This document shows positions 50,018 through 59,121 of a DNA stretch of 64,000 nt, in pieces (within the stretch, counting starts at the first letter, position 1; the number at the start of each line of letters is the position of its first letter). The position numbers and the translations under genes are program-made. This stretch comes from an uncultured bacterium (GTDB lineage Bacteria; Verrucomicrobiota; Lentisphaeria; Victivallales; Victivallaceae), in contig CASFRF010000023.1 of assembly GCA_949297015.1 (NCBI GenBank), positions 1 to 64,000 of the forward strand. Direction: 5' to 3'. The notes under the pieces are model-generated. The model worked only from the letters and a program-made list of their open reading frames with translations. It was not told where the DNA came from and did not search any database.

Positions 50018-53000
50018 ATGTGGAAAAATTTCCGGAAACCGGTCGGTCTCGGGTTCGGGCTGGCGTTGATGCTGAGCGCATCGGGGGCGGACCTGTTCCG
50101 ACTGAACTTGGATCCGGGAACGGTCGGGCAGACGCCGGGCCGGACGGAGCGGGTGCCCGGCGGCACCGCCGATCTGCCCTCGGGGCTGGAGGTCAACGCT
50201 CCCGATGAAATCACGGTGGCGGAGTCGCTCCCCGGGTTGGAGGGATTGGCGCTGCAGTTCCGGATTCAGGACAGTTCCCGGCGACCGCCGGTGCTGGAGT
50301 TCCGCTGCGGAGCGGTGACCGGTACGCTGACCATCCGATTCGAGCTGTCGCTGCTGGCCTACACGGCGCCCGGCGACCGGGCGGAGACGCTGTGCAACTT
50401 CCGGGTCCCCGGCGTGGGCATGATCACGGTGGTCGGCGAGAACCGCAAACCCCGCCACTTCCAGTGGAATCCCGAGGGCGGAGGCGGAGTCCGGCTGTTC
50501 CCGGCGGAGCTGAATCGCCGGTACGCCTTTGAGTTCCGGCTGGATACGGTGCGCCGGGTGTACACGATCCGCTGCAACGGCGAAGCCACGGCGGTGACCG
50601 ACCGGCCGTTCACCCCGCCGGGGGAGTACACCTTCACCATCGGTTCGGGCTGGGCGATCGGCGGCAAGGACGGGAAGGTCACGTTCGGCGTCAACCGCAT
50701 TGTGTTGAGCGACGAGTCGAAGGATGGACTGCCTCCGGCCCGGAAGAGCACCGCCGGAGTCAACACGCCGCCCGGCATCGGCGACTGGGACGGCAAAACC
50801 GCTTCGGCCCCGCTGTCGGGCCCCTATGTCGACTACGTTTATCAGAACATCCCCTTCGGCCGCATCTCCTTTTATCTGCTCCCCTGGCGCTCCTATCTGG
50901 ACACCTGGCCGGGACGGCGCCACCGGGAGGTGGGCGGCTTCAACTGGTATCTGCTGCCGGAAGCGGAGAGCGCCGCCACCTTGAAGGTGCTGGCGGAAGC
51001 CGGATTCCGCAACGGCCGGATCGAGATCGGCTGGGGATCCTATCGCTTCGACGACGATTCGCTGATCGATCCGGGACTGCGCGAGCGGCTGGCCATGACG
51101 CTCCGGCAGTTCCGGGAGAACGGAATCCGACCGCTGATTCTGCTGAACGCCAACGCCGGGGCACCGTGTCCGATGCGGGGCCGGACGGCGGAGCTGCTGG
51201 AACCGGCCCCGGCCGGGGCGCGGCAGCTCAAGCTGCGGAGTTCCGAGCCGCTCCGGATCGGTTACACCGGACTCCGGGGGCAGTTCTATGCGACGGCCTG
51301 TCCGCTGATCACCCGGCTGACGCCGCAGCCGGACGGGTCGCAGCTGGCCGAGTTGTCGCGGCCGCTGGCCAAGGCGCTTCCGACCGGAAAACTGGAGCTG
51401 ACGGAGCTCAAATATCAGCCCTTTGCCGGCAACCGGTTCCAGAACGGAGACCCGAATCCCGCCGCCGATGAGACCGTTGCCGGGTGGTGCAACTACGTCC
51501 GTCAGACGCTGAAACTGATCCGGGAACTGGTGAAGTCCGACGATCCGGCGGACGCCGGATTCGACGTGGAGGTCTGGAACGAGTACACCTTCGGTTCCGA
51601 ATTTCTGAATGAGCGCAACTACTACGAACCGGAGCGGGCGTTTTCGAGTTTCCCCAGCTACCGGGTCGGAGCGAAGGAGCAGTGCGATGCGGAGATCTTT
51701 CTGCCGCTGACCGTCGAGCTGGCGGCGGAATATCCCGGCGTCCGGGTGATCAGCGGCTTCGCCAACCAGCGCCCGTGGGACAACGGCACCGACATGTGGC
51801 CGGGGCAGGGGGGCTTCAGCCGCCACTACTACACCGGGGTCAACCCCCGCGACAACTTCAGCGACAACGGGCTGGTGACGCGCAAGACGATGCCGCCGCA
51901 CTACCTGCAGCACGCGCCGGTCAACGCGCTGGGGCGGCCGCTGGACGCGGACGGCAACCGCAACTGGCAGGAGCAGCTCTTCGTCCCCGAACACCGCATC
52001 TCGCTGCCGGAGTATCCGGCGCTCGGCATCAAGACCGAAAACGTGATCCGCGACCTGCGGCCGTTCCCCAGCGCCGAGGAGGAGAAGACCTACTTCCACG
52101 GCCACTTCCGCTACGCTCACCCCGGGACCGGCGTTCCGGCCCGGATGGTGGAGAGCGAATTCAACTTGTACCGGGCCGGATTCGGCGAGTTTCTGACCGA
52201 GCACACCGGGTTGTCGCGCAACGATCCGCGGCTGGCTCCGGCGCTGCACGCGCTGGGGGCCAAGGCGATGTTGCGCAGTCTGGTGTTCTACGGACACAAG
52301 GGGTTTGAAACGCTCTACTTCTACGCCCCCAAGCAGAACGACTTCGAGTTCGGAATGCTGCCGGAGGCGTTCTTCCGGGCGCTCGCCCGCACCGGCGGCC
52401 GACTGACGCCGGAGGTCCGCGCCGCCATCGGCCCCCAGCTTGCCGCCGCCGGGCGGACCGACCGCCTGCTCGGATCGGGCCGGGAATTGGCCGCCACCCG
52501 GGCGCTGACCGTCGAAAAGCTCGTGGAGTTCAAGCCGCGTCTGGTCTTCCGGGGCAACGGCACGCCGGAGGCGCCTGACCGCTACCACCGCGACGACTTC
52601 GTGGTGCTGCCCTATCAGCTCGATCAGGATCGCTACGCCATCGGCTGTTATGTGATGACTCGCGATCTGCTGCACAGCTGGAAGCCGGAGCTGGACATCC
52701 TCGATCCGGAGCGTTACGCGATGCCGGAGCAGGAGTTTGAACTGACGCTCGGGAATCTCCGGGGAACCGGGGCGAAGGTGTCGCTGTTCGACCCGCTGAC
52801 CGGACGCACGCTGCCGGTCCGGGTGACCGGCGGCGACCGGCGGACGCTCAGCGTCCGCTTCCCGGCGGTGGATTATCCCCGGTTTCTGCTGATTCAGGAA
52901 CAGCGGCCGGGACCGCTGGTGGAAGCTCCCGTGTTCCGCCGCGACGGCCGCGGCGGCGCGGTGCTGGAGTTCACCGCCAACTGCGCCGGCGAGGCCACCG

Positions 53001-53602
53001 TCTCCAGCGGCGTGTTCCCGGCGCGCGAGGAGCAGCGCGAGCGCTTCCAGGTCCGTCCCGGCGAGCGGGTGCGCCGGGAGTTCCCGCAGTGGGATGACAA
53101 CCGGGCGCTGCGGGTTCAACTGGCGGCGGACGGGCTGGTTGCGAGCTGGCCGCAATGGGATTACGAGGTGGCCGGTCGGCTGTTCCGGCCGACGGCGCCG
53201 ATCGCGCCGCAGGCCCCGCGGGCGGAGGCGCTGCCGCCGCTGGCCGGGACCCGGCGGCCGGAGCGGATCGAGCCGGACGCCACCTGGCAGGGCGACCATG
53301 GCGTCTACCGGAAAGGGACGGCGCGGTTCTCGCTGGTGGCGGGTCCGGAGGCGGCTTGGAACCGGCTGCCGGTGGTGGCGGTCGGCGATCTGCGGGAGGT
53401 GTCGGAGATCACGGTCCACGGGTATCCCGCGTGGCGGGTCACCTTCAAACTGGCTCCGGCCGCGCATCCGGGAGAGCGTCAGCTCGAACGGACCTGCGTG
53501 ATCGTCCCCGGCCGCGAAACGACCGGGCTGCTGGAACTGCCGGAGCTGGTGGAACCCGCCGGGATCGAGGCGCAGTTCCGGGGCCTCGGGTTCCGGGAGT
53601 AA
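50018..53602 (+). CDS. giant secreted glycosidase-like protein (TIM barrel, clan A-like)
   Basis: A 1194-residue protein with a signal peptide (MWKNFRKPVGLGFGLALML). A jelly-roll-like N-terminal domain (about 30-230, with a CBM-like ILSDES region) leads to a TIM barrel. DVEVWNEYTFGSEFLNE carries an Asn-Glu pair typical of the clan A acid/base, and MVESEFNLYR (about residue 700) is a possible nucleophile Glu. VFYGHKGFETLYFY and beta-rich C-terminal domains (about 900-1194) follow. Family not pinned: GH39-like and GH5-like patterns both fit in part. AGGAGG lies seven bases before the ATG. Probably degrades polysaccharide outside the cell. Confidence 0.8.
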   Translation: MWKNFRKPVGLGFGLALMLSASGADLFRLNLDPGTVGQTPGRTERVPGGTADLPSGLEVNAPDEITVAESLPGLEGLALQFRIQDSSRRPPVLEFRCGAVTGTLTIRFELSLLAYTAPGDRAETLCNFRVPGVGMITVVGENRKPRHFQWNPEGGGGVRLFPAELNRRYAFEFRLDTVRRVYTIRCNGEATAVTDRPFTPPGEYTFTIGSGWAIGGKDGKVTFGVNRIVLSDESKDGLPPARKSTAGVNTPPGIGDWDGKTASAPLSGPYVDYVYQNIPFGRISFYLLPWRSYLDTWPGRRHREVGGFNWYLLPEAESAATLKVLAEAGFRNGRIEIGWGSYRFDDDSLIDPGLRERLAMTLRQFRENGIRPLILLNANAGAPCPMRGRTAELLEPAPAGARQLKLRSSEPLRIGYTGLRGQFYATACPLITRLTPQPDGSQLAELSRPLAKALPTGKLELTELKYQPFAGNRFQNGDPNPAADETVAGWCNYVRQTLKLIRELVKSDDPADAGFDVEVWNEYTFGSEFLNERNYYEPERAFSSFPSYRVGAKEQCDAEIFLPLTVELAAEYPGVRVISGFANQRPWDNGTDMWPGQGGFSRHYYTGVNPRDNFSDNGLVTRKTMPPHYLQHAPVNALGRPLDADGNRNWQEQLFVPEHRISLPEYPALGIKTENVIRDLRPFPSAEEEKTYFHGHFRYAHPGTGVPARMVESEFNLYRAGFGEFLTEHTGLSRNDPRLAPALHALGAKAMLRSLVFYGHKGFETLYFYAPKQNDFEFGMLPEAFFRALARTGGRLTPEVRAAIGPQLAAAGRTDRLLGSGRELAATRALTVEKLVEFKPRLVFRGNGTPEAPDRYHRDDFVVLPYQLDQDRYAIGCYVMTRDLLHSWKPELDILDPERYAMPEQEFELTLGNLRGTGAKVSLFDPLTGRTLPVRVTGGDRRTLSVRFPAVDYPRFLLIQEQRPGPLVEAPVFRRDGRGGAVLEFTANCAGEATVSSGVFPAREEQRERFQVRPGERVRREFPQWDDNRALRVQLAADGLVASWPQWDYEVAGRLFRPTAPIAPQAPRAEALPPLAGTRRPERIEPDATWQGDHGVYRKGTARFSLVAGPEAAWNRLPVVAVGDLREVSEITVHGYPAWRVTFKLAPAAHPGERQLERTCVIVPGRETTGLLELPELVEPAGIEAQFRGLGFRE

Positions 53603-53617
53603 CGTGCGTCGATAAAA

Positions 53618-53660
53618 GCGGGGGGCGGTCCCGATTCCGGGACCGCCCCCCGCGGTCTTT
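53618..53660. terminator. bidirectional intrinsic terminator
   Basis: A perfect 15-bp GC stem (53618-53632 with 53639-53653), loop GATTCC, with T-runs on both strands. It separates two convergent genes. Confidence 0.88.
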
Positions 53661-53665
53661 TCCGG

Positions 53666-56600
53666 TCAGCGCTCAAACCGGAACCGGCCCCAGAGATTCG
53701 GCTGCAACGCCGCCTCGCTGGGCAGGTCGGACATGATGTGGGTGTTCTGATTCGACCAGTAGACCCGGCTGGAGACCTGAGTCCCGCTCTGATCGCTCAG
53801 CACCCGGCCGACATCCCCCGCGCATTCGCCCAGAGCCGCCGGATCGAAGTGGATGTCCTTGAGCGGAATCGCCGCTTCCAGCCGGACCCGCGTGCCTTCG
53901 CGCTTGACGCAGATCTCGGCCGAGTCCAGAATCCCGGCGCGGTTGCACCAGATCGTCCGCCAGGGGGAGGAGAACGGAATGCTCTCGCCCTTGAAGCCGG
54001 GCACCACGAAGTCGTAGACCACGCAGACCGGTTTGCCGTTGAACATGGCGAAGCTGATCCGCAGATCGCCTTCTCCGGCGCTGGTCCGCTCCGGCGGCAG
54101 CCCGGCTTTGGTCTGCAGCATCACATCCAGCACATCGCCGGTCTTGAACAGCTCCAGCGGGTTGGTGCCGTGATTCTGGAAGGTCGCACGGTCGTCGTTG
54201 CCGCTGTAGTAGACGTAGAGCTTGTCGCGGTCGTAGGCCAGGGCGAAGCCGTCGATGCGCTCCGGGGCCCACTCCGCGTCGCTGCCGTCGATCTTGATGG
54301 AGCCGTCGGCGACGCGCGGCACGAGGTAGCTCTTCGGGGGCGTGACCCGGCGCGCCTCCTGCTGGCGGCGCAGCTCGGCGGCGGCGATCGCCTCGGGCGA
54401 GACCTGAAGCTTGCCGCCGGCGAGACGGCAGATCCGGTCCAGCCCGGTGAGTTCGACCACCGAGCAGTGATTTTTGCCGCAGACGTAGTAGTAGTGGTCG
54501 CGCCCGTCGTTGCCGCGGACCTTCTGCAGCGTGCCGCCGAAGTGCTCGTCGTAGGTGCTGGTCTCGGCCAGGACCTCCGGAGTCGGCGGCGCGGTGAAGT
54601 TCCAGAGCAGCCCGACCCGCTGATCCCGGAAGATCCGGTCGATGTAGAGCCCGTCGCGGGTGGTCATCAGATAGGTGCAGCCGAGATTGGAGTTGAACGC
54701 CACCACTTCGCCGAGCTCCTCGTTGACCGGCACGATGCCCCAGATCCGGGTCGGCGCGATCAGCACGCCGGGTTCGTCGCCGCGGGCGGTGGTCTTGTGC
54801 CCGGCGTGGAGTCCGGGCCAGTCGTTGCGGTAGATCCAGTTGACCGTGCCGTCCGGCGCCACGCTGGACATCGGGCCGCCGAGGACGATCACATTGCCCT
54901 GACTGTCCGGCATGAAGGCCTCGCCGTACCCCGCGACCGTCCGGTCCGGCACCGCGTAGACCGGATAGCCCCGGTCGGTGAAAGACTCGGGTTTGAAGAA
55001 GATCATCCGGTTGTTGCCGGCGTGGGCCGCGGTCTCGAACGAGCGGTTCATCCGCCAGAGCCAGCCCGCGCCCGCCTTGGTCAGCAGCTTGCCCGAGGGA
55101 TCGGTCAGCTTGCCGAACCGGAGCTCCTCCGGCTGGATGAAGCCGTCGGCGTTGCGATCGGTCCAGGTGAAGAACTTCTGATCCTCCTGATAGCCGGGGA
55201 TGTGCTTTTTGAGCATGGACGTGTCGGTCCAGTCGGGCGCGCCCTTGCGGTACATGCCCTCGCCGAACGGCACCCGCAGCGCGTAGGCCGAACCGATCGC
55301 GGCCACCGGCATGACATGATCCTGCTGATACTCCCAGAGCACGATCGTGCCGTGCTCGTGGGGATGCATGTTGCTGGTGAACCAGAGCCGCCCGTCATCG
55401 GTGCGGAAGGCGTAGCTCGGGCGGTCGTCCTCGGCGAAGGTGGCGTAGCGTTTGCTGTCCGGGCGGTAGATCAGATTGACGATCTTGATCTCGCCGGTCT
55501 CCGGATTGCGGTGGAACTCCAGCCCGCCGTAGAACAGCCGGTTCTCGTCGGCCGGATCGATGCAGCCGCCGCCGCCGTACTCGGTGGGGCCGACGATCGC
55601 CTGAAGACAACGGCCCCGGTCCGGATCCCAGACGCTGACCCGCTTGACGTAGTTGGTGTGCTCCATCACCCAGACCCGGCCGCGGTCGTCCACCTCCACG
55701 CCGTAGGGCTCCTCCAGATCGTGTTCATCGTAGGGGCCGACCTCGCGCCGCCCCGGCTTGCCGAACGCGCCGAGTTCCTTCCCGGCGGCGTCGAAGATCA
55801 CCACCTGATGGCGCGGCTCGCCTTCGCCCACATAGATCCGGCCCCGCTCCGGGTCGACCCCGAGTCCCAGCGGGTGGTTCAGCACCCCGCGGGCCAGCGG
55901 CTCGACGGCGTAGCTCTTCAGGTCGATGGTCACCAGATCCTTGCCGCTGGTGGTGAGCAGTTTGCCGTCGCCGAAGCGCCGCAGCCGGCCGGGCGAAGGC
56001 AGCGTCAGCTCCTTGATCAGGGTCGGTTTCTGATCCTCGAACTGCCGGTAGGCGGTGGCCCAGCTGAAGTTGCGGTTCTCGCCGGCGAGGTTCCGGGTCA
56101 GATCGAAGACCTGGATCCGGTCGTCGCCGCCGAAGCTGAGAAACGCGCGGTTGCCCACCACCTGGAACCCGGTGATGCCGCGCCGGAGCGTCGGATCGTC
56201 CCCCGTCTCCCCCTCCTTGGGAATCGGACGCTGGAAGATCTTGCGCTCACGATGGTTGTTCTGGTCGATCTGAATGATCACCTGGGTGTCGCCGATCCAG
56301 CCGCCCTCGCACAAGCCGTAGTAGAAGTCGCCGTCGGTGCAGATCTCGCTGGGAATGGCAACCCAGACCCGGTTGATGCCCCAGAGCTTGTTGAAGTCGT
56401 TGTCGACGTGGACAATGGAGTCCCCGGCCTCGGCGAAGGCGCCGAGCCACATGGTGCCGTTGCTGCCCCGGCAGATGGTCCGCGGCGGTTCATGGTCGGC
56501 CAGCCAGCCGCCCTTGCGGTCGGGAGTCTGCCAGGCGACCTGTTTCAGCGGCGTGGGGTAATAGGTGTAGCGATACGCCACCTCCAGCGGCGGCGTGTAC

Positions 56601-57754
56601 AGCCCGTGCCAGGTGTATTCGCCCGGTTTGAGCACCGGTTTGCCCAGCACATCGTCGAGATTCCAGTTCACGGTGTGCTCGCCCGCGGTGAACGGCACAC
56701 CGGTGACCGGGTTGGCCACTACGCGGCCTTCGGCATCGCGGATCTGAATGGTGACCTTGCCCGCGTCGGGAATGCGGAAGCGGATCGGCACCGCTCCGGC
56801 CGCGGTCGGAGCCTTGCGCGCCGCCGCGTCGCCCAGCGCCAGCAGTTCGCCGACTTCCAGCTGCCTGACGCCGCCGGTGGAGCGGAAGCGCAGCCCCCGG
56901 GTGCGGACCGGTTCGGCGAGTTTCAGCAGTTCAAAGTGGTAGAAGTCCGGGGCGGCCTGCCGCCACTCCCCGGTCAGGAGGCGCCAGTCGCCGGGGTCGG
57001 TGGAGAAACGCGGATCGCCGGTCCCGGTGTAGATTTCCGTAACCAGCTGGCCGAAGCCCTTCTCGTTCCGGGCGCGCAGATGGCCGACGGCGCGGAGCGT
57101 CTGTTCCTGATCCCAGCTCAAAAGCAGCCATTCGGGAGCTTCGGCGGTGAGGTCGGTCTGGCGCGGCGCGGTGGCGAAGTTGCCGCTGTCGGCCAGAAAG
57201 CCGTCGACCAGCGTGGCCGGGCGGTTCTGCCAGGGCCGGGGCTGGAAGCCCTCGCTCGGCGGCGCGGCGGAGCTGACTGTGACCAGGGCGTCCGGAGCCA
57301 GATTGTCGGCGGCGAAATCCAGCACCAGCGCAAAGGGCAGCTCCGCGCGGTAGCTGGCCCGGCCGCCGGCGGAGGGCTGCAGCCGGGGCGCGGTTTGGAA
57401 GCGGACCGCCGCGACCGGCTCGGCGGCGCGGTCCAGCCGCAAGGTCTGTAAGTGGAAGTTTTCGCGGCCCGGCTGCGGCACCCACTCCTTTCCGAGCCGG
57501 AAGGAGCTCTCGCCGCCGTCGTAGGCGATGACAGTGGCATCCCGGAGCGGCCGGGCGAATTCCAGCGTGAAGACGCCGGGCTCGGCCTTTTCGGTGGTGG
57601 CGCTCCGCCAGTTCCGGATCCGGCTCCCGGCCGGACCGGAAACGACCTCGGCCGGAACGGCGCCGGGCTCGGCGGTGGTTTTTTGAAGCTCGACCGGCGC
57701 GGCTGCGGCAACGGCACCCAACGCCAGGAATGCAAGACAAACAAGACGGGTCAT
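53666..57754 (-). CDS. giant secreted propeller protein with F5/8-like, FlgD-Ig-like and C-terminal CBM9-like domains (paralogue of 8875-12381)
   Basis: A 1362-residue protein with a signal peptide (TRLVCLAFLALGAVAAAAPV). Residues about 150-310 resemble an F5/8 discoidin-like domain (ATLVDGFLADSGNFATAP). About 322-400 is an Ig-like domain (GKVTIQIRDAEGRVVANPVT). About 400-1080 holds propeller blades (GVEVDDRGRVWVMEHTNYVK, VGDRAFLSFGG-like). About 1150-1362 is CBM9/DOMON-like, starting IKIDGSDAEWAPER and ending RVYWSNQNTHIMSDLPSEAA. The last 20 residues match the end of the paralogue at 8875-12381 (YW-N, SD-PSEA, LWG). GGAGGAATCC precedes the ATG. Substrate unknown; no catalytic motif found. 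Confidence 0.85.
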   Translation of the reverse strand: MTRLVCLAFLALGAVAAAAPVELQKTTAEPGAVPAEVVSGPAGSRIRNWRSATTEKAEPGVFTLEFARPLRDATVIAYDGGESSFRLGKEWVPQPGRENFHLQTLRLDRAAEPVAAVRFQTAPRLQPSAGGRASYRAELPFALVLDFAADNLAPDALVTVSSAAPPSEGFQPRPWQNRPATLVDGFLADSGNFATAPRQTDLTAEAPEWLLLSWDQEQTLRAVGHLRARNEKGFGQLVTEIYTGTGDPRFSTDPGDWRLLTGEWRQAAPDFYHFELLKLAEPVRTRGLRFRSTGGVRQLEVGELLALGDAAARKAPTAAGAVPIRFRIPDAGKVTIQIRDAEGRVVANPVTGVPFTAGEHTVNWNLDDVLGKPVLKPGEYTWHGLYTPPLEVAYRYTYYPTPLKQVAWQTPDRKGGWLADHEPPRTICRGSNGTMWLGAFAEAGDSIVHVDNDFNKLWGINRVWVAIPSEICTDGDFYYGLCEGGWIGDTQVIIQIDQNNHRERKIFQRPIPKEGETGDDPTLRRGITGFQVVGNRAFLSFGGDDRIQVFDLTRNLAGENRNFSWATAYRQFEDQKPTLIKELTLPSPGRLRRFGDGKLLTTSGKDLVTIDLKSYAVEPLARGVLNHPLGLGVDPERGRIYVGEGEPRHQVVIFDAAGKELGAFGKPGRREVGPYDEHDLEEPYGVEVDDRGRVWVMEHTNYVKRVSVWDPDRGRCLQAIVGPTEYGGGGCIDPADENRLFYGGLEFHRNPETGEIKIVNLIYRPDSKRYATFAEDDRPSYAFRTDDGRLWFTSNMHPHEHGTIVLWEYQQDHVMPVAAIGSAYALRVPFGEGMYRKGAPDWTDTSMLKKHIPGYQEDQKFFTWTDRNADGFIQPEELRFGKLTDPSGKLLTKAGAGWLWRMNRSFETAAHAGNNRMIFFKPESFTDRGYPVYAVPDRTVAGYGEAFMPDSQGNVIVLGGPMSSVAPDGTVNWIYRNDWPGLHAGHKTTARGDEPGVLIAPTRIWGIVPVNEELGEVVAFNSNLGCTYLMTTRDGLYIDRIFRDQRVGLLWNFTAPPTPEVLAETSTYDEHFGGTLQKVRGNDGRDHYYYVCGKNHCSVVELTGLDRICRLAGGKLQVSPEAIAAAELRRQQEARRVTPPKSYLVPRVADGSIKIDGSDAEWAPERIDGFALAYDRDKLYVYYSGNDDRATFQNHGTNPLELFKTGDVLDVMLQTKAGLPPERTSAGEGDLRISFAMFNGKPVCVVYDFVVPGFKGESIPFSSPWRTIWCNRAGILDSAEICVKREGTRVRLEAAIPLKDIHFDPAALGECAGDVGRVLSDQSGTQVSSRVYWSNQNTHIMSDLPSEAALQPNLWGRFRFER

Positions 57755-57801
57755 GGATTCCTCCAGAGTTGAAGTTTGGGGAGCGGGAAACCGGGCGCAA
57801 G

Positions 57802-57835
57802 AAAAAAGCCGCCCCGGGCCGGAGCCCGGGACGGC
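57802..57835 (-). terminator. intrinsic terminator of the xylose isomerase-like gene
   Basis: A GC stem (57808-57819 with 57824-57835, one mismatch) followed by six T residues on the minus strand. Read-through could still feed the propeller gene at 57754, for which I see no separate promoter. Confidence 0.7.
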
Positions 57836-57841
57836 GGGGAA

Positions 57842-58969
57842 TCAGCGGGTCAGCCTGGGTTCCGGCAGCGCGCACATCTGCACGATGCTGGTCAGATCAG
57901 CCGCGCTCTGAGTGAGCTTGGCCAGCTCCTGCGGCCGGATCCGTTCGGCCAGCGCCAGCGCGATGCCCAGCGCCCGGGTCGAATCCTTGATGAACTGCTT
58001 GCGGCAGCCGATCGAATCGTTCGGATCGCCCTCGGCCCGGAGCATGTGGCAGTCGTATTCGACCACGCCCTTCCAGCCGATTTCGCGGAGCGCGACGAAC
58101 ATCATCACCGTCTCCTTGAGCCCTTCCGGCCCGATCAGGGGCGGGAAGTCGTTGTCGAACTGCGCCTTGATCTGGCAACCGAAGTGGAGGAAGGAGAGGC
58201 GGTTCATGCTGCACAGATAGCCGACGGTCATCACCGCGTTCAGCAGCGCCATGCTCTCATGCTGCAGCAGCTCCGGGTTGACGCCCCAGAACTCGGGGTG
58301 CTTGAGTTTGCCGCAGATGAAGCCGACGGCGTGGCCGCTGGTCGGGAGGAACATCTGGCCGCGCGGCTCGTTCGGCTTGGGCTCGACGGTGGCGCCGACG
58401 TAGTTGTCGAGCTTCTGCTCCTTGATGTAGTCGTAGACGTGGTCCAGACCGTCGGCCAGCCAGTTGTAGACCTCCTTCCAGTCGACGATCGCGGGCACTT
58501 CAAAGCCGTCGCGCGCCACCCAGTAGGTGTAGTATCTGGCGCCGAAGAAGTGGCCGATCCGGATGGTCCGCTCGACCTTGAGCCGGGCCAGCCGGCGCAG
58601 CTCGGGATCGGGATTGGTCAAGCCGCCGTTCCGGAACAGCGTATTGCCGTGGAGCGAGCAGGTGATGGTGTTGAAGGAGAGCCCCGCCTCGTCCAGAATC
58701 GCCTTGAGTTCGCGCAGTTTGCGGTAGACCGGGCTGGAGGGATCCAGATCGTCCTCCGGCTGTTCCGGATTCCACGGCACCAGGTCATCGTCGTGGGCGC
58801 TGGTCGCCTCGCAATAGCCCTCATGGGCGGCCCAGGCGATGATTCGGGCCACCTCCAGCGAGTCGATTTTGGGCAGCACCGCGCCGCCGAAGGGATCGAC
58901 CAGCGGATTGCCCACCGTCCAGAACGGGACCGAACGCTGCGTCACGCAGCCCTGATTGAACATCAACAT
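57842..58969 (-). CDS. xylose isomerase-like protein with an altered metal site
   Basis: Class I xylose isomerase fold, interconverting aldose and ketose. A 375-residue cytoplasmic protein. WTVGNPLVDPFGG, HDDDLVPW (catalytic His/Asp), VEPKPNEPRGQMFLPTSGHA (Glu196, Lys198) and NPELLQHESM (Glu, His) are conserved. The strand carrying the metal-1 Asp reads FLHFGCQIK, so His262 replaces Asp. QFDNDFPP keeps the metal-2 Asp pair (272, 274) and EYDCHML keeps the last Asp. The usual WGGREG reads WVARDG. It may act on another sugar or have altered metal needs. AGGAGG lies seven bases before the ATG. Confidence 0.88.
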   Translation of the reverse strand: MLMFNQGCVTQRSVPFWTVGNPLVDPFGGAVLPKIDSLEVARIIAWAAHEGYCEATSAHDDDLVPWNPEQPEDDLDPSSPVYRKLRELKAILDEAGLSFNTITCSLHGNTLFRNGGLTNPDPELRRLARLKVERTIRIGHFFGARYYTYWVARDGFEVPAIVDWKEVYNWLADGLDHVYDYIKEQKLDNYVGATVEPKPNEPRGQMFLPTSGHAVGFICGKLKHPEFWGVNPELLQHESMALLNAVMTVGYLCSMNRLSFLHFGCQIKAQFDNDFPPLIGPEGLKETVMMFVALREIGWKGVVEYDCHMLRAEGDPNDSIGCRKQFIKDSTRALGIALALAERIRPQELAKLTQSAADLTSIVQMCALPEPRLTR

Positions 58970-59041
58970 CTTTACACCTCCTGTTGCTCAAGTGTTGAGT
59001 CGGTTTTTCTGTTATATATAGTGTTTTTTTCGGGATTTTCC

Positions 59042-59070
59042 TTGAATATATCATCAAAAAAAGGTATTTT
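59042..59070 (+). promoter_or_regulatory. promoter of the SGNH-AraC-ARH operon
   Basis: TTGAAT, 17 bases, TATTTT, in a strongly A/T-rich intergenic region shared with the divergent isomerase gene. Confidence 0.7.
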
Positions 59071-59071
59071 A

Positions 59072-59085
59072 TCACCATTTGGTGA
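59072..59085. promoter_or_regulatory. candidate operator TCACC-ATTT-GGTGA
   Basis: Inverted repeat directly after the -10 box of the plus-strand promoter, within the divergent control region. It may be a target of the AraC-type regulator in this operon. Confidence 0.5.
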
Positions 59086-59121
59086 AAAGTGGGTGAATTT
59101 TTAACGGAAATGAGAAGCAGA

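Noticed and set aside
49886-53467. A 1193-residue minus-strand open frame opposite the giant glycosidase
   Set aside because: Composition is Arg/Pro/Gly/Gln-rich with no domain, and the plus strand has a signal peptide, ribosome site and glycosidase motifs.
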